Shown piece by piece: positions 15,978 to 25,697 of a DNA stretch of 64,000 nucleotides; position 1 is the stretch's first letter; every line of letters starts with the position of its first letter. The translations under genes and the position numbers were made by a program. Source of the DNA: Teichococcus aestuarii (GTDB lineage Bacteria > Pseudomonadota > Alphaproteobacteria > Acetobacterales > Acetobacteraceae). The stretch spans positions 124,001 through 188,000 of the forward strand of contig NZ_PDOA01000004.1 of assembly GCF_003116135.1 (NCBI RefSeq), in the 5' to 3' direction. The notes below the pieces were generated by a model that saw only the letters and a list, made by a program, of their open reading frames with translations, did no database searches and was not told the origin of the DNA.

Positions 15978-17041
15978 CAGTGGTAGCCCGCCCCCACGCG
16001 CACCTTGCCGCGGAACAGCCAGTACACATAGGCGGTGTAGGCCAGGATGATGGGGATCAGCACCGAGGCGCCCACCAGCAGGAACATCTGCGAGGCCGGC
16101 GAGGCCGCCGCGTCCCAGATGCTGACCGAGGGCGGCACGATGTTCGGCCAGAGGCTGATGCCGAGCCCGGTGTAGGAGAGGAAGAACCAGCCCAGCACGT
16201 AGAGGAAGGGGGCGCCGTCCCGCCAGCGGAAGCCGCGCCCCGTGGGGTCGTGCGGGGCCTCGGCCTCGCGCGCCTCGGTGGCGGGGATGGCGCGGAAGAA
16301 GCGCCAGGCGAACACCGCCACCAGGATCGGCACGGGGGCGGCGTAGAGCATCCAGGGCAGGGTCAGCCAGCGCTCGCGGAAATAGGGCTGCAGGAAGGGC
16401 ATGATCAGGCTGATGAGGAGGATGCAGCCCAGGGTGCCGATGCCGAGCCGCCGCGCATGGTGGCGCGCCTTGCTGGCGATATCCCCTTCCGTGCGCCAGA
16501 TCAGCCAGCAGGCGCCGAGCAGCCCGTAGCCCACCAGCAGGGCGAAGCCGGTGAGCAGCGAGAAGGGGGTCAGCCAGTCCCACCAGCCGCCGGCATAGGC
16601 GCGGTCCCGCACCTCGATGCCCTGCACCAGCGCGCCGAGGGCGATGCCCTGGCAGAAGCCGGCCACGTAGCTGCCCCAGCAGAAGGCGCGGTCCCACCAG
16701 AGCTGGGCGCGGGCATTGTGCGCCTTGAACCGCATCTCGAAGGAGACGCCGCGGAAGATCAGCGCCAGCAGCATCAGGATCAGCGGCATGTAGAGGGCGG
16801 GGAAGATGGTGGCATAGGCCAGCGGGAACACGGCGTAGAGCCCGGCGCCCCCCAGCACCAGCCAGGTCTCGTTGCCGTCCCACATCGGCGCCACCGAGTT
16901 CACCATCACGTCGCGCTCGTCCTTTTCCGTGAACCAGGGGAAGAGGATGCCGAGGCCGAGGTCGAAGCCGTCCATCACCACGTAGAGGAACACGGCGGTG
17001 GCGATCAGGACGGCCCAGATCAGGGGCAGGTGCTGTTCCAT
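15977..17041 (-). CDS. cioB: Cytochrome bd-type quinol oxidase subunit II (CioB/CydB)
   Basis: 354-residue inner-membrane subunit of a bd-family terminal oxidase, with about eight to nine spans. Typical pieces: LYVVMDGFDLGLGILFPW near the N-terminus, APMWDGNETWLVLGGAGLYAVFP, FRGVSFEMR and WWDRAFCWGSYVAGFCQG. ATG 17041 is preceded by GAGGAGG 8 nt upstream. It lies 13 bp after subunit I. The short Q-loop of subunit I and the DUF2474 partner suggest the cyanide-insensitive (CIO) branch, which is an inference. Confidence 0.92.
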   Translation of the reverse strand: MEQHLPLIWAVLIATAVFLYVVMDGFDLGLGILFPWFTEKDERDVMVNSVAPMWDGNETWLVLGGAGLYAVFPLAYATIFPALYMPLILMLLALIFRGVSFEMRFKAHNARAQLWWDRAFCWGSYVAGFCQGIALGALVQGIEVRDRAYAGGWWDWLTPFSLLTGFALLVGYGLLGACWLIWRTEGDIASKARHHARRLGIGTLGCILLISLIMPFLQPYFRERWLTLPWMLYAAPVPILVAVFAWRFFRAIPATEAREAEAPHDPTGRGFRWRDGAPFLYVLGWFFLSYTGLGISLWPNIVPPSVSIWDAAASPASQMFLLVGASVLIPIILAYTAYVYWLFRGKVRVGAGYH

Positions 17042-17054
17042 CGGGCGTCCCTCC

Positions 17055-18500
17055 TCAATGCCGCTTCGGCGAGTCGCCGAGGGCGCTGCCATGCGGGCCG
17101 GCGTGGTGCATGGCCGGCCCCGGGGTGATGCCGCTGGTGCGGATCGGCTGTGTCTCCTCCGGGCCTTCCTCGGCCACGTGCGGCGGCTGGCCGAACAGCC
17201 GGAACAGGAACCAGACGCCCGCCCCGAAGACGATGAAATACACCACGATGAAGGCCAGGAGCGACGCGCCCACCGCCGGCGCCGCCAGCGGCGAGACGCT
17301 GTCGGCGGTGCGCAGCAGGCCATAGACGGTGTAGGGCTGCCGCCCCGCCTCGGTGGTGATCCAGCCCGCCGTCACCGCCACCAGCCCCGCCGGGCCCATG
17401 ACGAGGGCCGCGCGGAGGAACCAGCGCGTGTCGTAGAGGCGGCCGCGCCAGCGCAGGCCGAGGGAGAGCAGGCCGAGCGTCGCCATGGCGGTGCCCAGCC
17501 CCACCATCACGCGGAAGGCCCAGAACACCAGGGGCACGTTGGTCGGCCGCTCCTCCGGCGGCACGTCCTTCAGCCCGGGCGTCTCGCCATCCCATTCATG
17601 CGTCAGGATCAGCCCGGAGAGGCGCGGGATCTCCAGCAGCACATGCGTCTCCTCCGCCGCCATGTCCGGCTGGCCGAGCAGGATCAGCGGCGCGCCGCGC
17701 TGCCGCTCCCAGTGGCCCTCCATGGCGGCCACCTTCTGCGGCTGGTGTTCCAGCGTGTTCAGCCCGTGGAAGTCGCCCAGCACGATCTGCATCGGCGCCA
17801 CGATGGCCGCCATCCACATCGCCATGGAGAACATGGTGCGGGTGCGCTCGTTGCGGCTGTCGCGCAGCAGGTGGAAGGCGGCGACGCCGCCGACGATGAA
17901 GGCCGTGGTCAGGTAGGCGCCGGTGACGGTGTGGGCGAAGCGGAAGGGGAAGGAGGGGTTGAAGACGATCGCCCACCAATCCTCCGGCATGAAGCGGCCA
18001 TCGGGCAGGATGCTGTGGCCGGCCGGCGTGTGCATCCAGCTGTTGGCCGAGAGGATCCAGAAGGCCGAGATCAGCGTGCCGATGGCGACGAGGCAGGTGG
18101 CGGCGAAGTGCAGCTTCTTGCCCACCCGCTCCAGCCCGAACAGCATGATGCCGAGGAAGCCCGCCTCCAGGAAGAAGGCGGTCAGCACCTCGTAGCCCAT
18201 CACCGGCCCCAGCACGTTGCCGGTGCGGTCGGCGAAGACCGACCAGTTGGTGCCGATCTGGTAGGACATCACCACGCCCGACACCACGCCCATGGCGAAG
18301 GCGATGGCGAAGACCTTCAGCCAGTAGCGGAACACGTCCAGGTAGACGGCGCGCCCCGTGGAGAGCCACAGCGCCTCCAGCACCGCCAGGAAGCTGGCCA
18401 GGCCGATGGTGAAGGCCGGGAACAGGAAATGGAAGGTGATGGTGAAGGCGAACTGGAAGCGCGCCAGGTCCAGCGCGCTGGGCAGCCAATCCAACGCCAT
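17055..18500 (-). CDS. cioA: Cytochrome bd-type quinol oxidase subunit I (CioA/CydA)
   Basis: 481-residue subunit carrying the quinol site and hemes. It begins MALDWLPSALDLARFQFAFT with the conserved early His in TFHFLFP. Further heme and proton-path motifs are NSWMHTPAGH, RFAHTVTGAY, GWITTEAGRQPYTVYG and the Met region following it. The periplasmic Q-loop between about 245 and 320 is short, as in CIO/bd-II-like enzymes. ATG 18500 has GGAG 8 nt upstream. It is divergent from an SDR gene; I could not recognise an FNR-type box in the 150-bp gap. Confidence 0.93.
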   Translation of the reverse strand: MALDWLPSALDLARFQFAFTITFHFLFPAFTIGLASFLAVLEALWLSTGRAVYLDVFRYWLKVFAIAFAMGVVSGVVMSYQIGTNWSVFADRTGNVLGPVMGYEVLTAFFLEAGFLGIMLFGLERVGKKLHFAATCLVAIGTLISAFWILSANSWMHTPAGHSILPDGRFMPEDWWAIVFNPSFPFRFAHTVTGAYLTTAFIVGGVAAFHLLRDSRNERTRTMFSMAMWMAAIVAPMQIVLGDFHGLNTLEHQPQKVAAMEGHWERQRGAPLILLGQPDMAAEETHVLLEIPRLSGLILTHEWDGETPGLKDVPPEERPTNVPLVFWAFRVMVGLGTAMATLGLLSLGLRWRGRLYDTRWFLRAALVMGPAGLVAVTAGWITTEAGRQPYTVYGLLRTADSVSPLAAPAVGASLLAFIVVYFIVFGAGVWFLFRLFGQPPHVAEEGPEETQPIRTSGITPGPAMHHAGPHGSALGDSPKRH

Positions 18501-18650
18501 GCGGGGTTCTCCGTGCTGTTGCGGGCCTTCGCCTGGCCACGGTCCTGGTCGCGACGCAGTTTGCCCCTGCGGAGGGCCGGGAGCTAGGTAACGTCGATCA
18601 CAGCCTCGCGTTCCCACATGCGCGGGGCGGAACGAAGGAGACGCGCCACC

Positions 18651-19433
18651 ATGCACGCCACCCCCCTGATGAGCCTGCCCCGCACGCCCTCCCTGCGGCT
18701 GGACGGGCGCCGCGCCCTGGTCACCGGCGCCGGGCGCGGCATCGGCCTGGCCGCCGCCGCCGCCCTGGCCGAGGCCGGGGCGCATGTGGCGCTGGTGGCG
18801 CGCAGCGGCGACGAGATCGGCGCCGCGGCCGAGGCCATCCGCGCCGCCGGCGGCAGCGCCGAGGCGCTGGCGCTCGACGTCGCCCGTCCCGAGGCCCTGC
18901 AGGCCGTGCTGGCCGAGCGGGACGCCTTTGACATCCTGGTGAACAACGCCGGCACCAACCGCCCCGCCCCCTTCCTGGAGGTGACGCCGGAGGATTTCGA
19001 CGCGGTGATGGCGCTGAACCTGCGCGCCGCCTTCTTCGTCGCCCAGGCGGTGGCGAAGCGTCTGGTGGCGGCCGGCAAGCCCGGCTCCATCATCCAGCTC
19101 TCCTCGCAGATGGGCCATGTCGGCGGGCCGCGCCGCAGCGTCTACTGCGCCAGCAAGCACGCCATGGAGGGCATGACCAAGGCCATGGCCATCGAGCTCG
19201 GCCCGCACCGCATCCGCGTCAACACCCTCTGCCCCACCTTCATCGAGACGCCGCTGACCCGGCCCTTCTTCGAGGAGGCCAGCTTCCGCGACTGGGTGCT
19301 CTCCAAGATCAAGCTCGGCCGCGTCGGCCAGGTGGAGGATCTGATGGGCGCCGTGCTGTTCCTCGCCTCCGACGCCTCCGCCATGATGACCGGCAGCGCC
19401 CTGATGGTCGATGGCGGCTGGACCGCCGAATGA
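18651..19433 (+). CDS. SDR family oxidoreductase
   Basis: 260-residue classical short-chain dehydrogenase. TGAGRGIG is the cofactor loop, LDVARPEAL the acidic residue region, and NNAG the structural motif. SSQMGH gives the catalytic Ser, YCASK the Tyr/Lys pair, and VDGGWTAE is the typical C-terminus. AAGGAG lies 10 nt before the ATG. It is followed by two palindromic operators and an HpsN/HisD-like dehydrogenase, so it probably oxidises the same type of polyol or sulfonated diol; the substrate is not evident from sequence. Confidence 0.85.
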   Translation: MHATPLMSLPRTPSLRLDGRRALVTGAGRGIGLAAAAALAEAGAHVALVARSGDEIGAAAEAIRAAGGSAEALALDVARPEALQAVLAERDAFDILVNNAGTNRPAPFLEVTPEDFDAVMALNLRAAFFVAQAVAKRLVAAGKPGSIIQLSSQMGHVGGPRRSVYCASKHAMEGMTKAMAIELGPHRIRVNTLCPTFIETPLTRPFFEEASFRDWVLSKIKLGRVGQVEDLMGAVLFLASDASAMMTGSALMVDGGWTAE

Positions 19434-19516
19434 TCCTGTTCGCTGCCGGTCAGGGTGGGGAAGGGAGGGCGGCACTCCGGCCGGCGGAGAGGTTGAGGGC
19501 GGGCTGACGGAGGGTG

Positions 19517-19556
19517 TTGCATCCGGATGCATGGCGGCGCTTGCATCCGGATGCAA
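19517..19556. promoter_or_regulatory. Two 16-bp palindromic operators (LacI type)
   Basis: TTGCATCCGGATGCAT (19517-19532, one mismatch at the ends) and the perfect palindrome TTGCATCCGGATGCAA (19541-19556) lie 24 bp apart centre to centre, 39 bp before the next start codon. The CpG centre is typical of LacI-family sites, and a LacI regulator is encoded immediately downstream of the next gene. Confidence 0.8.
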
Positions 19557-19594
19557 ACGTCGCCACTCTTCCGGGCAGCCGAAGGAGGACCGCC

Positions 19595-20881
19595 ATGATC
19601 CGCTACCTGAAGAAGGGCGCCGAAGCCGCCGAGACCGCCGAGTACGACCGCAAGGTTCGGCAGACCGTCGAGGGCATCCTCGCCGATGTCGAGGCCCGCG
19701 GCGACGCGGCGGTGCGCGAGCTCTCGGAGAAATTCGACAAGTGGTCGCCGGAGAGCTTCCGCCTCTCCCAGGAGCAGATCCAGGCGCTGATCGACAGCCT
19801 GCCGGCGCAGGTGATCGAGGACATCAAGTTCGCCCAGGCGCAGATCCGCCGCTTCGCCGAGGTGCAGCGCGCCTCGATGCAGGATGTCGAGGTCGAGACC
19901 CTGCCGGGCGTGACGCTGGGCCACAAGCACATCCCCGTCGAGAGCGTCGGCTGCTACATCCCCGGCGGCCGCTACCCGATGGTGGCTTCCGCCCACATGT
20001 CGGTGCTGACGGCCAAGGTGGCCGGCGTGCCGCGCGTCATCGCCTGCACGCCGCCGCTGAACGGCCAGCCGCCGGCCGCCACCGTCGCCGCCATGGCGAT
20101 GGCCGGCGCCGACGAGATCTACCTGCTGGGCGGCATCCAGGCCGTCGCGGCGATGGGGATCGGCACCGAGACGATCAAGCCGGTGGACATGCTGGTCGGG
20201 CCCGGCAACGCCTTCGTCGCCGAGGCCAAGCGCCAGCTTTATGGCCGCGTCGGCATCGACCTCTTCGCCGGCCCCACCGAGACGCTGATCATCGCCGACG
20301 ACACCGCCGATGTGGAGATCTGCGCCACCGACCTGCTGGGCCAGGCCGAGCACGGCCCGACCTCGCCCGCCGTGCTGCTCACCACCTCCCGGAAGATCGC
20401 CGAGGGCATCGAGGCCGAGGTGCAGCGCCAGCTCGCCGTGCTGCCCACCGCCGACATCGCCTCCGTGGCGTGGCGCGACCATGGCCAGGTCATCCTCTGC
20501 GACACGGATGAGGAGATGCTGCAGGTGGCGGATGACATCGCCTCCGAGCATGTGCAGGTGATGACCGCCAACCCGCGCTGGTTCCGCGACCACATGCGCA
20601 ACTACGGCGCCCTGTTCCTGGGCAAGGAGACCAATGTCGCCTATGGGGACAAGGTGATCGGCACCAACCACACCCTGCCCACCAAGAAGGCCGCGCGCTA
20701 CACGGGCGGCCTCTGGGTCGGCAAGTTCATCAAGACCTGCACCTGGCAGGAGGTGAAGCCGGAGGCTTCCGCCATGGTCGGCGAATACTGCTCGCGGCTC
20801 TGCGCCATCGAGAACTTCGCTGGCCACAAGGAGCAGGCGGATCTCCGCGTGCGGCGCTATGGCGGCAAGAACGCCGCCTGA
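19595..20881 (+). CDS. HisD-superfamily dehydrogenase, probable sulfopropanediol 3-dehydrogenase (HpsN-like)
   Basis: 428 residues of the histidinol dehydrogenase fold. Zn and catalytic positions are kept: [12 protein letters not shown] (Gln/His), ASEHVQVM (Glu-His), [10 protein letters not shown] (Asp) and FAGHKEQAD (last His). The stretch [20 protein letters not shown] is unlike true HisD (which has LPTxxxARFSSPLSV) and resembles HpsN, which oxidises 2,3-dihydroxypropane-1-sulfonate to sulfolactate. No his genes are nearby, and an SDR and a LacI regulator flank it. ATG 19595 has AAGGAGG 6 nt upstream. The exact substrate is an inference. Confidence 0.75.
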   Translation: MIRYLKKGAEAAETAEYDRKVRQTVEGILADVEARGDAAVRELSEKFDKWSPESFRLSQEQIQALIDSLPAQVIEDIKFAQAQIRRFAEVQRASMQDVEVETLPGVTLGHKHIPVESVGCYIPGGRYPMVASAHMSVLTAKVAGVPRVIACTPPLNGQPPAATVAAMAMAGADEIYLLGGIQAVAAMGIGTETIKPVDMLVGPGNAFVAEAKRQLYGRVGIDLFAGPTETLIIADDTADVEICATDLLGQAEHGPTSPAVLLTTSRKIAEGIEAEVQRQLAVLPTADIASVAWRDHGQVILCDTDEEMLQVADDIASEHVQVMTANPRWFRDHMRNYGALFLGKETNVAYGDKVIGTNHTLPTKKAARYTGGLWVGKFIKTCTWQEVKPEASAMVGEYCSRLCAIENFAGHKEQADLRVRRYGGKNAA

Positions 20882-20888
20882 CGATCCG

Positions 20889-20908
20889 GGCGGGGAGGCT
20901 TCCCCGCC
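20889..20908 (+). terminator. Small hairpin between dehydrogenase and lacI
   Basis: An 8-bp stem GGCGGGGA with GGCT loop lies 7 bp after the stop codon. There is no T-run, so it could attenuate rather than end transcription. Confidence 0.4.
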
Positions 20909-20933
20909 ACGCCCCGCCGCGCCCTCCCTGGGG

Positions 20934-21920
20934 ATGGGCGCGGTGACGGCGCGGGAGCTCGCGCGGCAGCTTGGCGTGTCGCAATCCATGGTCTCGCGCG
21001 CCTTCAGCCCCGGCGCCTCCATCGCGCCGGAGATGCGCGCCCGCGTCCTGGCGGCGGCCGAGGCGCTGGGCTACCGGCCCAACATCATCGCCGCCTCGCT
21101 CTCCCGCCGGCGCAGCAGCATCGTCGGCCTCGTCATGGGCGAGCTGGCCAACCCCTTCTACCCGGTGGTGCTGGAGCAGCTCTCCCAGGCGCTGCAGGCG
21201 GCGGGCTTCCAGACGCTGCTGTTCACCGTGCCGCCGGGGCAGGAGGCCGATGCCGCCCTGCCCATGCTGCGGCAGTACCATGTGGACGCGGTGGTGGTGA
21301 CCTCGGCCAGCCTCTCCTCGGCCGGCGCCGCGCACTGGCTGGGCGATGGCCGCGCCGCCGTGCTGTTCAACCGCGCCGCCGCCGGCGACACGCCGCTCGA
21401 CAGCATCGCCTGCGACAATGTGGCGGGCGGACGCATGGCGGCCGAGGCGCTGCTGCGGCGCGGCCGGCGCCGCCCCGCCTTCGTCGCCGGCCGCGCCGAC
21501 ACCTCCACCAGCCGCGAGCGCGAGGAAGGCTTCTTCGCCGCCTTCGCCGAGCGCGGCCTGCCGCCGCCGCTGCGCGTGGAAGCCGGCGGCTACAGCTATG
21601 GCGCCGGCCACCGCGCCGCGCTGGGGCTGGGCGAGGCGGACGGGCTGTTCTTCGCCAACGACATCCTGGCCCTGGGCGGGCTGGACGCGCTGCGCCATGT
21701 GCTCGGCCGGCGCGTGCCGCGCGATGTCTCCGTCATCGGCTTCGACGACATCCCGATGGCCGCCTGGCCGGCCTACGACCTCGCCACGCTGCGCCAGCCC
21801 GTGGCGGAGATGGTGGCGGCGACGGTGACGCTGCTGCGCGCCCGCCTCTCCGGCGCCGAGGGCGGCGCCGCCTACAGCGAGCGGCTGCCGGCCGTGCTGG
21901 TCGAGCGCGGCTCGCTCTGA
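20934..21920 (+). CDS. LacI family transcriptional regulator (copy 1)
   Basis: The N-terminal helix-turn-helix ([20 protein letters not shown]) and hinge ([11 protein letters not shown]) precede a periplasmic-binding-protein-like effector domain ([18 protein letters not shown] to the end, including [22 protein letters not shown]). It probably controls the preceding dehydrogenase through the two palindromes at 19517-19556. The start is uncertain: ATG 20934 is used, GTG 20943 is close to the HTH, and ATG 20859 inside the upstream gene would add 25 Pro-rich residues. It is paralogous to the regulator at 26755-27864. Confidence 0.88.
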   Translation: MGAVTARELARQLGVSQSMVSRAFSPGASIAPEMRARVLAAAEALGYRPNIIAASLSRRRSSIVGLVMGELANPFYPVVLEQLSQALQAAGFQTLLFTVPPGQEADAALPMLRQYHVDAVVVTSASLSSAGAAHWLGDGRAAVLFNRAAAGDTPLDSIACDNVAGGRMAAEALLRRGRRRPAFVAGRADTSTSREREEGFFAAFAERGLPPPLRVEAGGYSYGAGHRAALGLGEADGLFFANDILALGGLDALRHVLGRRVPRDVSVIGFDDIPMAAWPAYDLATLRQPVAEMVAATVTLLRARLSGAEGGAAYSERLPAVLVERGSL

Positions 21921-22035
21921 GCCGGGCCGCCGCGCGAGAGGCGCAGCCCGCTCCATAAAGAAGCAAGCTTTTTGGCGCAGAGCAGGCCCCGGCCCTGCGC
22001 AGCTTGCAGGGCGGCACGAGTTCGGGGGCCGATGC

Positions 22036-24132
22036 ATGCTGAACCGCCTTACCCTCCGCCCCATCCTCTACGGGGCCATCCTCCTGCTGGCGGCGCTGGC
22101 GCTGCTGCAGGCCGCCTCCGGCGCCTTCCAGGCCCTGCAGCAGCGGCAGACCGCGGATGCCGCGCTGGAGGCCAACGCCACCGCCGACCTGCTGCTGAGC
22201 GCGGCGGGCGCCTGGGCGGCGGAGCGGGGCGGCACGGCGATGGCGCTGGGGGCCGAGGCGCCGGCCAGCGCCGAGCGGCGGGCGGCGCTGGAAGCGCAGC
22301 GCAGCGCCGCCGACGGCGCCATGGCGCAGGCCGCCACCCGGCTGCGGGCGGGTGGCCGGGCCGCGGAGCAGGGCATGGCCCGCGCGCTCGCCGCCGCCAC
22401 CGCCGCGCAGGCGGAGGTGGCGGCGCTGCGGCGGCGGGCCGATGCTGCGCTGTCCCAGCCGCGCGCGGCGCGCGACGCGGCGCTGCCGGCGCAGTGGTGG
22501 GAGGGCATGCGGGCGCTGATCGAGACCTCGCAATCGCTGCGGCTGGCGCAGCACGCCTCGGGCGGCACCACGGAGGCCCGGCTGGCGGAGCTGCAGAGCC
22601 TGAAGCACTTCATCTGGCTCGCCACCGAGTTCCTGGGGCGCGAGCGCGGCATCGTCGCCGGCCTGCTGGCCCGCGGCGCCCCCATCTCCCTGGCGCAGCT
22701 GGAGCTGCTGGCCACCCATCGCGGCCAGGTGGAGACCGCCTGGGCGATGATCGAGGCCGAGCTGGAGAGCGGCGGGCCGCGGACCGTGCAGGCCGCCGCC
22801 GCCGTGCGGGAGCGCCTGTTCGGCGCCTTCGGCCAGCTTCGCCGGGCGGTCTATGCCGCCGGCACCGGCGGCCAGCCCTACCCCGTCTCCGGGGAGCAGT
22901 GGTGGCAGGAGGCCACCGGGCTGATCGAGCAGCTGCGGGGGCTCAGCATGGCGGCCGGCGCGGAGGCGGAGGCCCTGGCCCGGGAGGCTTCCGGCGCGGC
23001 GCTGGCCGGCTTCATCCTCTATGCCTGCGGGCTGGGGCTGGCGGCGGGGATCGGCCTCGGGGCTTGGCTGATGGTCTCCCGCCGCGTGCTGCGCCCCCTG
23101 CTGGCGATCACCGTGGCGATGCGGCGGCTGGCGGAGCGGGATTTCGGCATCGCCATCCCGGGGCAGGGGCGGCGGGACGAGATCGGCGCCATGGCGGCCG
23201 CCGTCCAGGTGTTCCGCCACAGCATGATCGAGGGCGAGCGCCTGGCCGCCGCCCAGCGCGCCGAGCAGGAGGAGAAGGCCACCCGCGCCGCGCGGGTGGA
23301 GCGGCTGGCCCAGGGCTTCGAGCGCGATGCCGGGCAGCTCGTGGAGATGCTGGCCGCCGCCGCCACGCAGCTGCAGGCCACCGCCCAGGCCATGCGCCAG
23401 GGCGCCGCGCAGGCGGATGAGGGGGCGGGTGCCGCGGCCGCCTCGGCGGCGGAGGCCAGCGGCAACGTGCAGACGGTGGCGGCGGCGGCGGAGGAGCTTG
23501 CCACCTCGGTGGCCGAGATCGCCCGCCAGGTGGAGCGCTCCACCACCGTCTCGGCCCGCGCCGCGGAGGATGCGCAGCGCACGGATGCGACGGTGCGCGC
23601 CCTCTCCGCCGCCGCCCAGCGCATCGGCGACGTGGTGGGGCTGATCAGCAGCATCGCCGGGCAGACCAACCTTCTGGCGCTCAATGCCACGATCGAGGCG
23701 GCCCGCGCCGGGGAGGCGGGCAAGGGCTTCGCCGTGGTCGCCTCCGAGGTGAAGAACCTGGCCAGCCAGACCGCCAAGGCCACCGAGGAGATCGCGGCGC
23801 AGATCGGCCAGATCCAGCAGGTGACGCAGGAGGCGGTGCAGGCCATCCAGGGCATCGCCGGAACCATCGGCGAGGTGAACCAGATCGCCGGCGCCATCGC
23901 CGCCGCCGTCGAGGAGCAGGGGGTGGCGACGCGGGAGATCGCCCGCAACGTGGCGCAGGCCGCCAGCGGCACGCAGGATGTCACGCGGCACGTGGTGGAT
24001 GTCTCGCAGCGTGTGGGCGAGACGGGCGGCGCGGCGCAGGATGTGCTGGCCGCCGCCGGGGAGCTGTCCCGCCAGTCCGAGACGCTGGGCCTCCAGGTCG
24101 GCACCTTCCTGCGCGGCATCAAGGCCGCCTGA
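22036..24132 (+). CDS. Methyl-accepting chemotaxis protein
   Basis: 698-residue receptor. TM1 (about 10-30) and TM2 (about 318-345) bracket a roughly 290-residue, all-helical, Ala-rich periplasmic domain whose ligand is unknown; it resembles nitrate/nitrite-sensor-like helical bundles only in general character. HAMP lies at about 345-400. The signalling domain has the hairpin tip [20 protein letters not shown] and the preceding E-rich coiled coil. There is no C-terminal CheR-tethering pentapeptide. It is the only receptor in the window, 7 kb from the che operon. The 115-bp leader contains ATAAAGAAG and GCGCAG, a weak sigma-28-like arrangement. Confidence 0.93.
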   Translation: MLNRLTLRPILYGAILLLAALALLQAASGAFQALQQRQTADAALEANATADLLLSAAGAWAAERGGTAMALGAEAPASAERRAALEAQRSAADGAMAQAATRLRAGGRAAEQGMARALAAATAAQAEVAALRRRADAALSQPRAARDAALPAQWWEGMRALIETSQSLRLAQHASGGTTEARLAELQSLKHFIWLATEFLGRERGIVAGLLARGAPISLAQLELLATHRGQVETAWAMIEAELESGGPRTVQAAAAVRERLFGAFGQLRRAVYAAGTGGQPYPVSGEQWWQEATGLIEQLRGLSMAAGAEAEALAREASGAALAGFILYACGLGLAAGIGLGAWLMVSRRVLRPLLAITVAMRRLAERDFGIAIPGQGRRDEIGAMAAAVQVFRHSMIEGERLAAAQRAEQEEKATRAARVERLAQGFERDAGQLVEMLAAAATQLQATAQAMRQGAAQADEGAGAAAASAAEASGNVQTVAAAAEELATSVAEIARQVERSTTVSARAAEDAQRTDATVRALSAAAQRIGDVVGLISSIAGQTNLLALNATIEAARAGEAGKGFAVVASEVKNLASQTAKATEEIAAQIGQIQQVTQEAVQAIQGIAGTIGEVNQIAGAIAAAVEEQGVATREIARNVAQAASGTQDVTRHVVDVSQRVGETGGAAQDVLAAAGELSRQSETLGLQVGTFLRGIKAA

Positions 24133-24134
24133 GG

Positions 24135-24165
24135 CCGCGGGAAGAGGCGCGCGCCCTTCCCGCGG
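24135..24165. terminator. Bidirectional hairpin after the chemoreceptor gene
   Basis: Stem CCGCGGGAAG (24135-24144) pairs with 24156-24165 around an 11-nt loop between two convergent genes. Confidence 0.65.
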
Positions 24166-24172
24166 CGGCCTG

Positions 24173-25558
24173 TCAGAACGCCCCGAACATGGTGCCGAGC
24201 ACGATGACCGTGATCAGTGCCGCCACCGGGATCAGCAGGTTCACCACGAAGATGTCCCCGTAGGAGGATTTGTGGGTGAGGCCGGTGATGGTGAGCAGCG
24301 AGATCACCGCGCCGTTGTGCGGCAGCGAGTCGAAGCCGCCCGAGGAGATGGTGGCGATGCGGTGCAGCAGCTCGGGGCTGATGCCCAGCGCGTTGGCCCG
24401 CTCCAGATAGGTGGCGCCCAGCGTGTCGAGCGCGATGGACAGGCCGCCCGAGGCGGAGCCGGTGATGCCGGCTAGCGCGTTCACCGCGATGGCGAGCGAG
24501 ATGGTGGGGGTGTCCGGCGCGATGCCCACCACGAAGTCCCGCACCAGCACGAAGGCGGCCAGCGAGGCGATGACGGCGCCGTAGCCCACCTCGCTCGCCG
24601 TGTTGAAGATGGGCAGCATGGAGCCCATCGTGCCCTCGTTCAGCGTCTTCTGCGCGTCGCGCAGGTGGCGGCGCTGCAGCACCAGCACGGTGAGGATGGC
24701 GCCCACCAGCGCCACGATCAGCGCCCAGGTGCCGATGACGGCGCTGGGCGAGACGTTGCCATAGACCTGCTGCGCCAGGTAGCCGAGGTCGAGGCGCGGG
24801 AACACCACCAGCGAGAACAGCGCGTTCAGCCCGATCACCACGACGATGGGCAGCATGGCGAGGGCGAAGCCGGGGCGCGCGCCATCCTCGAACTGCGGCA
24901 GGTTCTCCTGGTGGTCGCCATAGCCCTCGCCGGCGGCCTGGGCGCGGCGGGCGCGCAGCTGCAGCCATGCGAGGCCGCCGAACAGCATGATGCAGCCGGC
25001 GATGATGCCGAGGCCGGGGGCGGCGAAGGTGGTGGTGCCGAAGAAGCGCGTCGGGATGGCGTTCTGGATCGCCGGCGTGCCTGGGAAGGCCGTCATGGTG
25101 AAGGTGAAGGAGCCGAGCGCGATGGCCGCCGCGATCAGCCGCTTGGGCACCTGCGCCTCGCGGAACAGCGCCGCCGCGATCGGGTAGATGGCGAAGGCCA
25201 CCACGAAGAGCGAGACGCCGCCATAGGTCAGCACGCCGCAGGCGAGCGTCACGGCGGCGATGGCGTGCCTGGCCCCCAGCTTCCGCACGATGGTGTGCGC
25301 GATGGTGGTGGAGGAGCCGCTGTCGGCCATCAGCTTCCCGAAGATCGCGCCCAGCAGGAAGATGGGGAAGAACAGCACGACGTAGCGGCCGAGGCTGGTC
25401 ATGAAGACCTGGGTGTAGGTGGCCAGCAGCGGCCCGCCCTGCGCCATCAGCACGGCGAAGGCGGCCATGATGGGGGCGAGGTAGAGCACGCTGTAGCCGC
25501 GATAGGCGAAGTACATCAGCCCGGCGAGCGAGAGGATGATGGCAAGGGTGCCGATCAA
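24173..25558 (-). CDS. GntP family permease
   Basis: 461-residue carrier with about 12-14 membrane spans. GntP-family members import gluconate, hydroxy acids or related organic anions. Typical motifs are FFPIFLLGAIFGKLM, SGSSTTIAH, CGVLTYGGVSLFVVAFAIYP, and the C-terminal half with ISSGGFDSLPHNGAVISLL. No ATG fits; TTG 25558 is chosen because AGGAAGGA lies 8 nt upstream, and the sequence (MIGTLAIILSL) starts directly at the first span. It probably supplies the neighbouring hydroxyacid dehydrogenase gene (inference). Confidence 0.85.
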   Translation of the reverse strand: MIGTLAIILSLAGLMYFAYRGYSVLYLAPIMAAFAVLMAQGGPLLATYTQVFMTSLGRYVVLFFPIFLLGAIFGKLMADSGSSTTIAHTIVRKLGARHAIAAVTLACGVLTYGGVSLFVVAFAIYPIAAALFREAQVPKRLIAAAIALGSFTFTMTAFPGTPAIQNAIPTRFFGTTTFAAPGLGIIAGCIMLFGGLAWLQLRARRAQAAGEGYGDHQENLPQFEDGARPGFALAMLPIVVVIGLNALFSLVVFPRLDLGYLAQQVYGNVSPSAVIGTWALIVALVGAILTVLVLQRRHLRDAQKTLNEGTMGSMLPIFNTASEVGYGAVIASLAAFVLVRDFVVGIAPDTPTISLAIAVNALAGITGSASGGLSIALDTLGATYLERANALGISPELLHRIATISSGGFDSLPHNGAVISLLTITGLTHKSSYGDIFVVNLLIPVAALITVIVLGTMFGAF

Positions 25559-25697
25559 GGGGTGGTTCCTTCCTGGACGAGAGGCTGCCCGGCCCGGGCC
25601 GGGGGAGGGGCGGCACGGCCGGCACGAGGTGGCCGGCCGCGCGGAGGGTTCTTCGAATTGCGCCCGTGGGCGCCGCGCACCGGCCATGCGCGCCGAT

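Noticed and set aside
18501-18650. FNR/ANR-like box in the cioA-SDR divergent region
   Set aside because: No TTGAT-N4-ATCAA-like dyad is present; the nearest sequence (TGATCGACGTTA) matches only one half.
19595-20881. Annotation as histidinol dehydrogenase (hisD)
   Set aside because: Catalytic residues fit the superfamily, but the [12 protein letters not shown] segment, SDR/LacI neighbours and lack of his genes favour an HpsN-like role.
21950-21985. Sigma-28 promoter before the chemoreceptor gene (TAAAGAAG-N11-GCGCAGAG)
   Set aside because: Only the first five bases of the -35 and two of the -10 fit the consensus; too weak to annotate.
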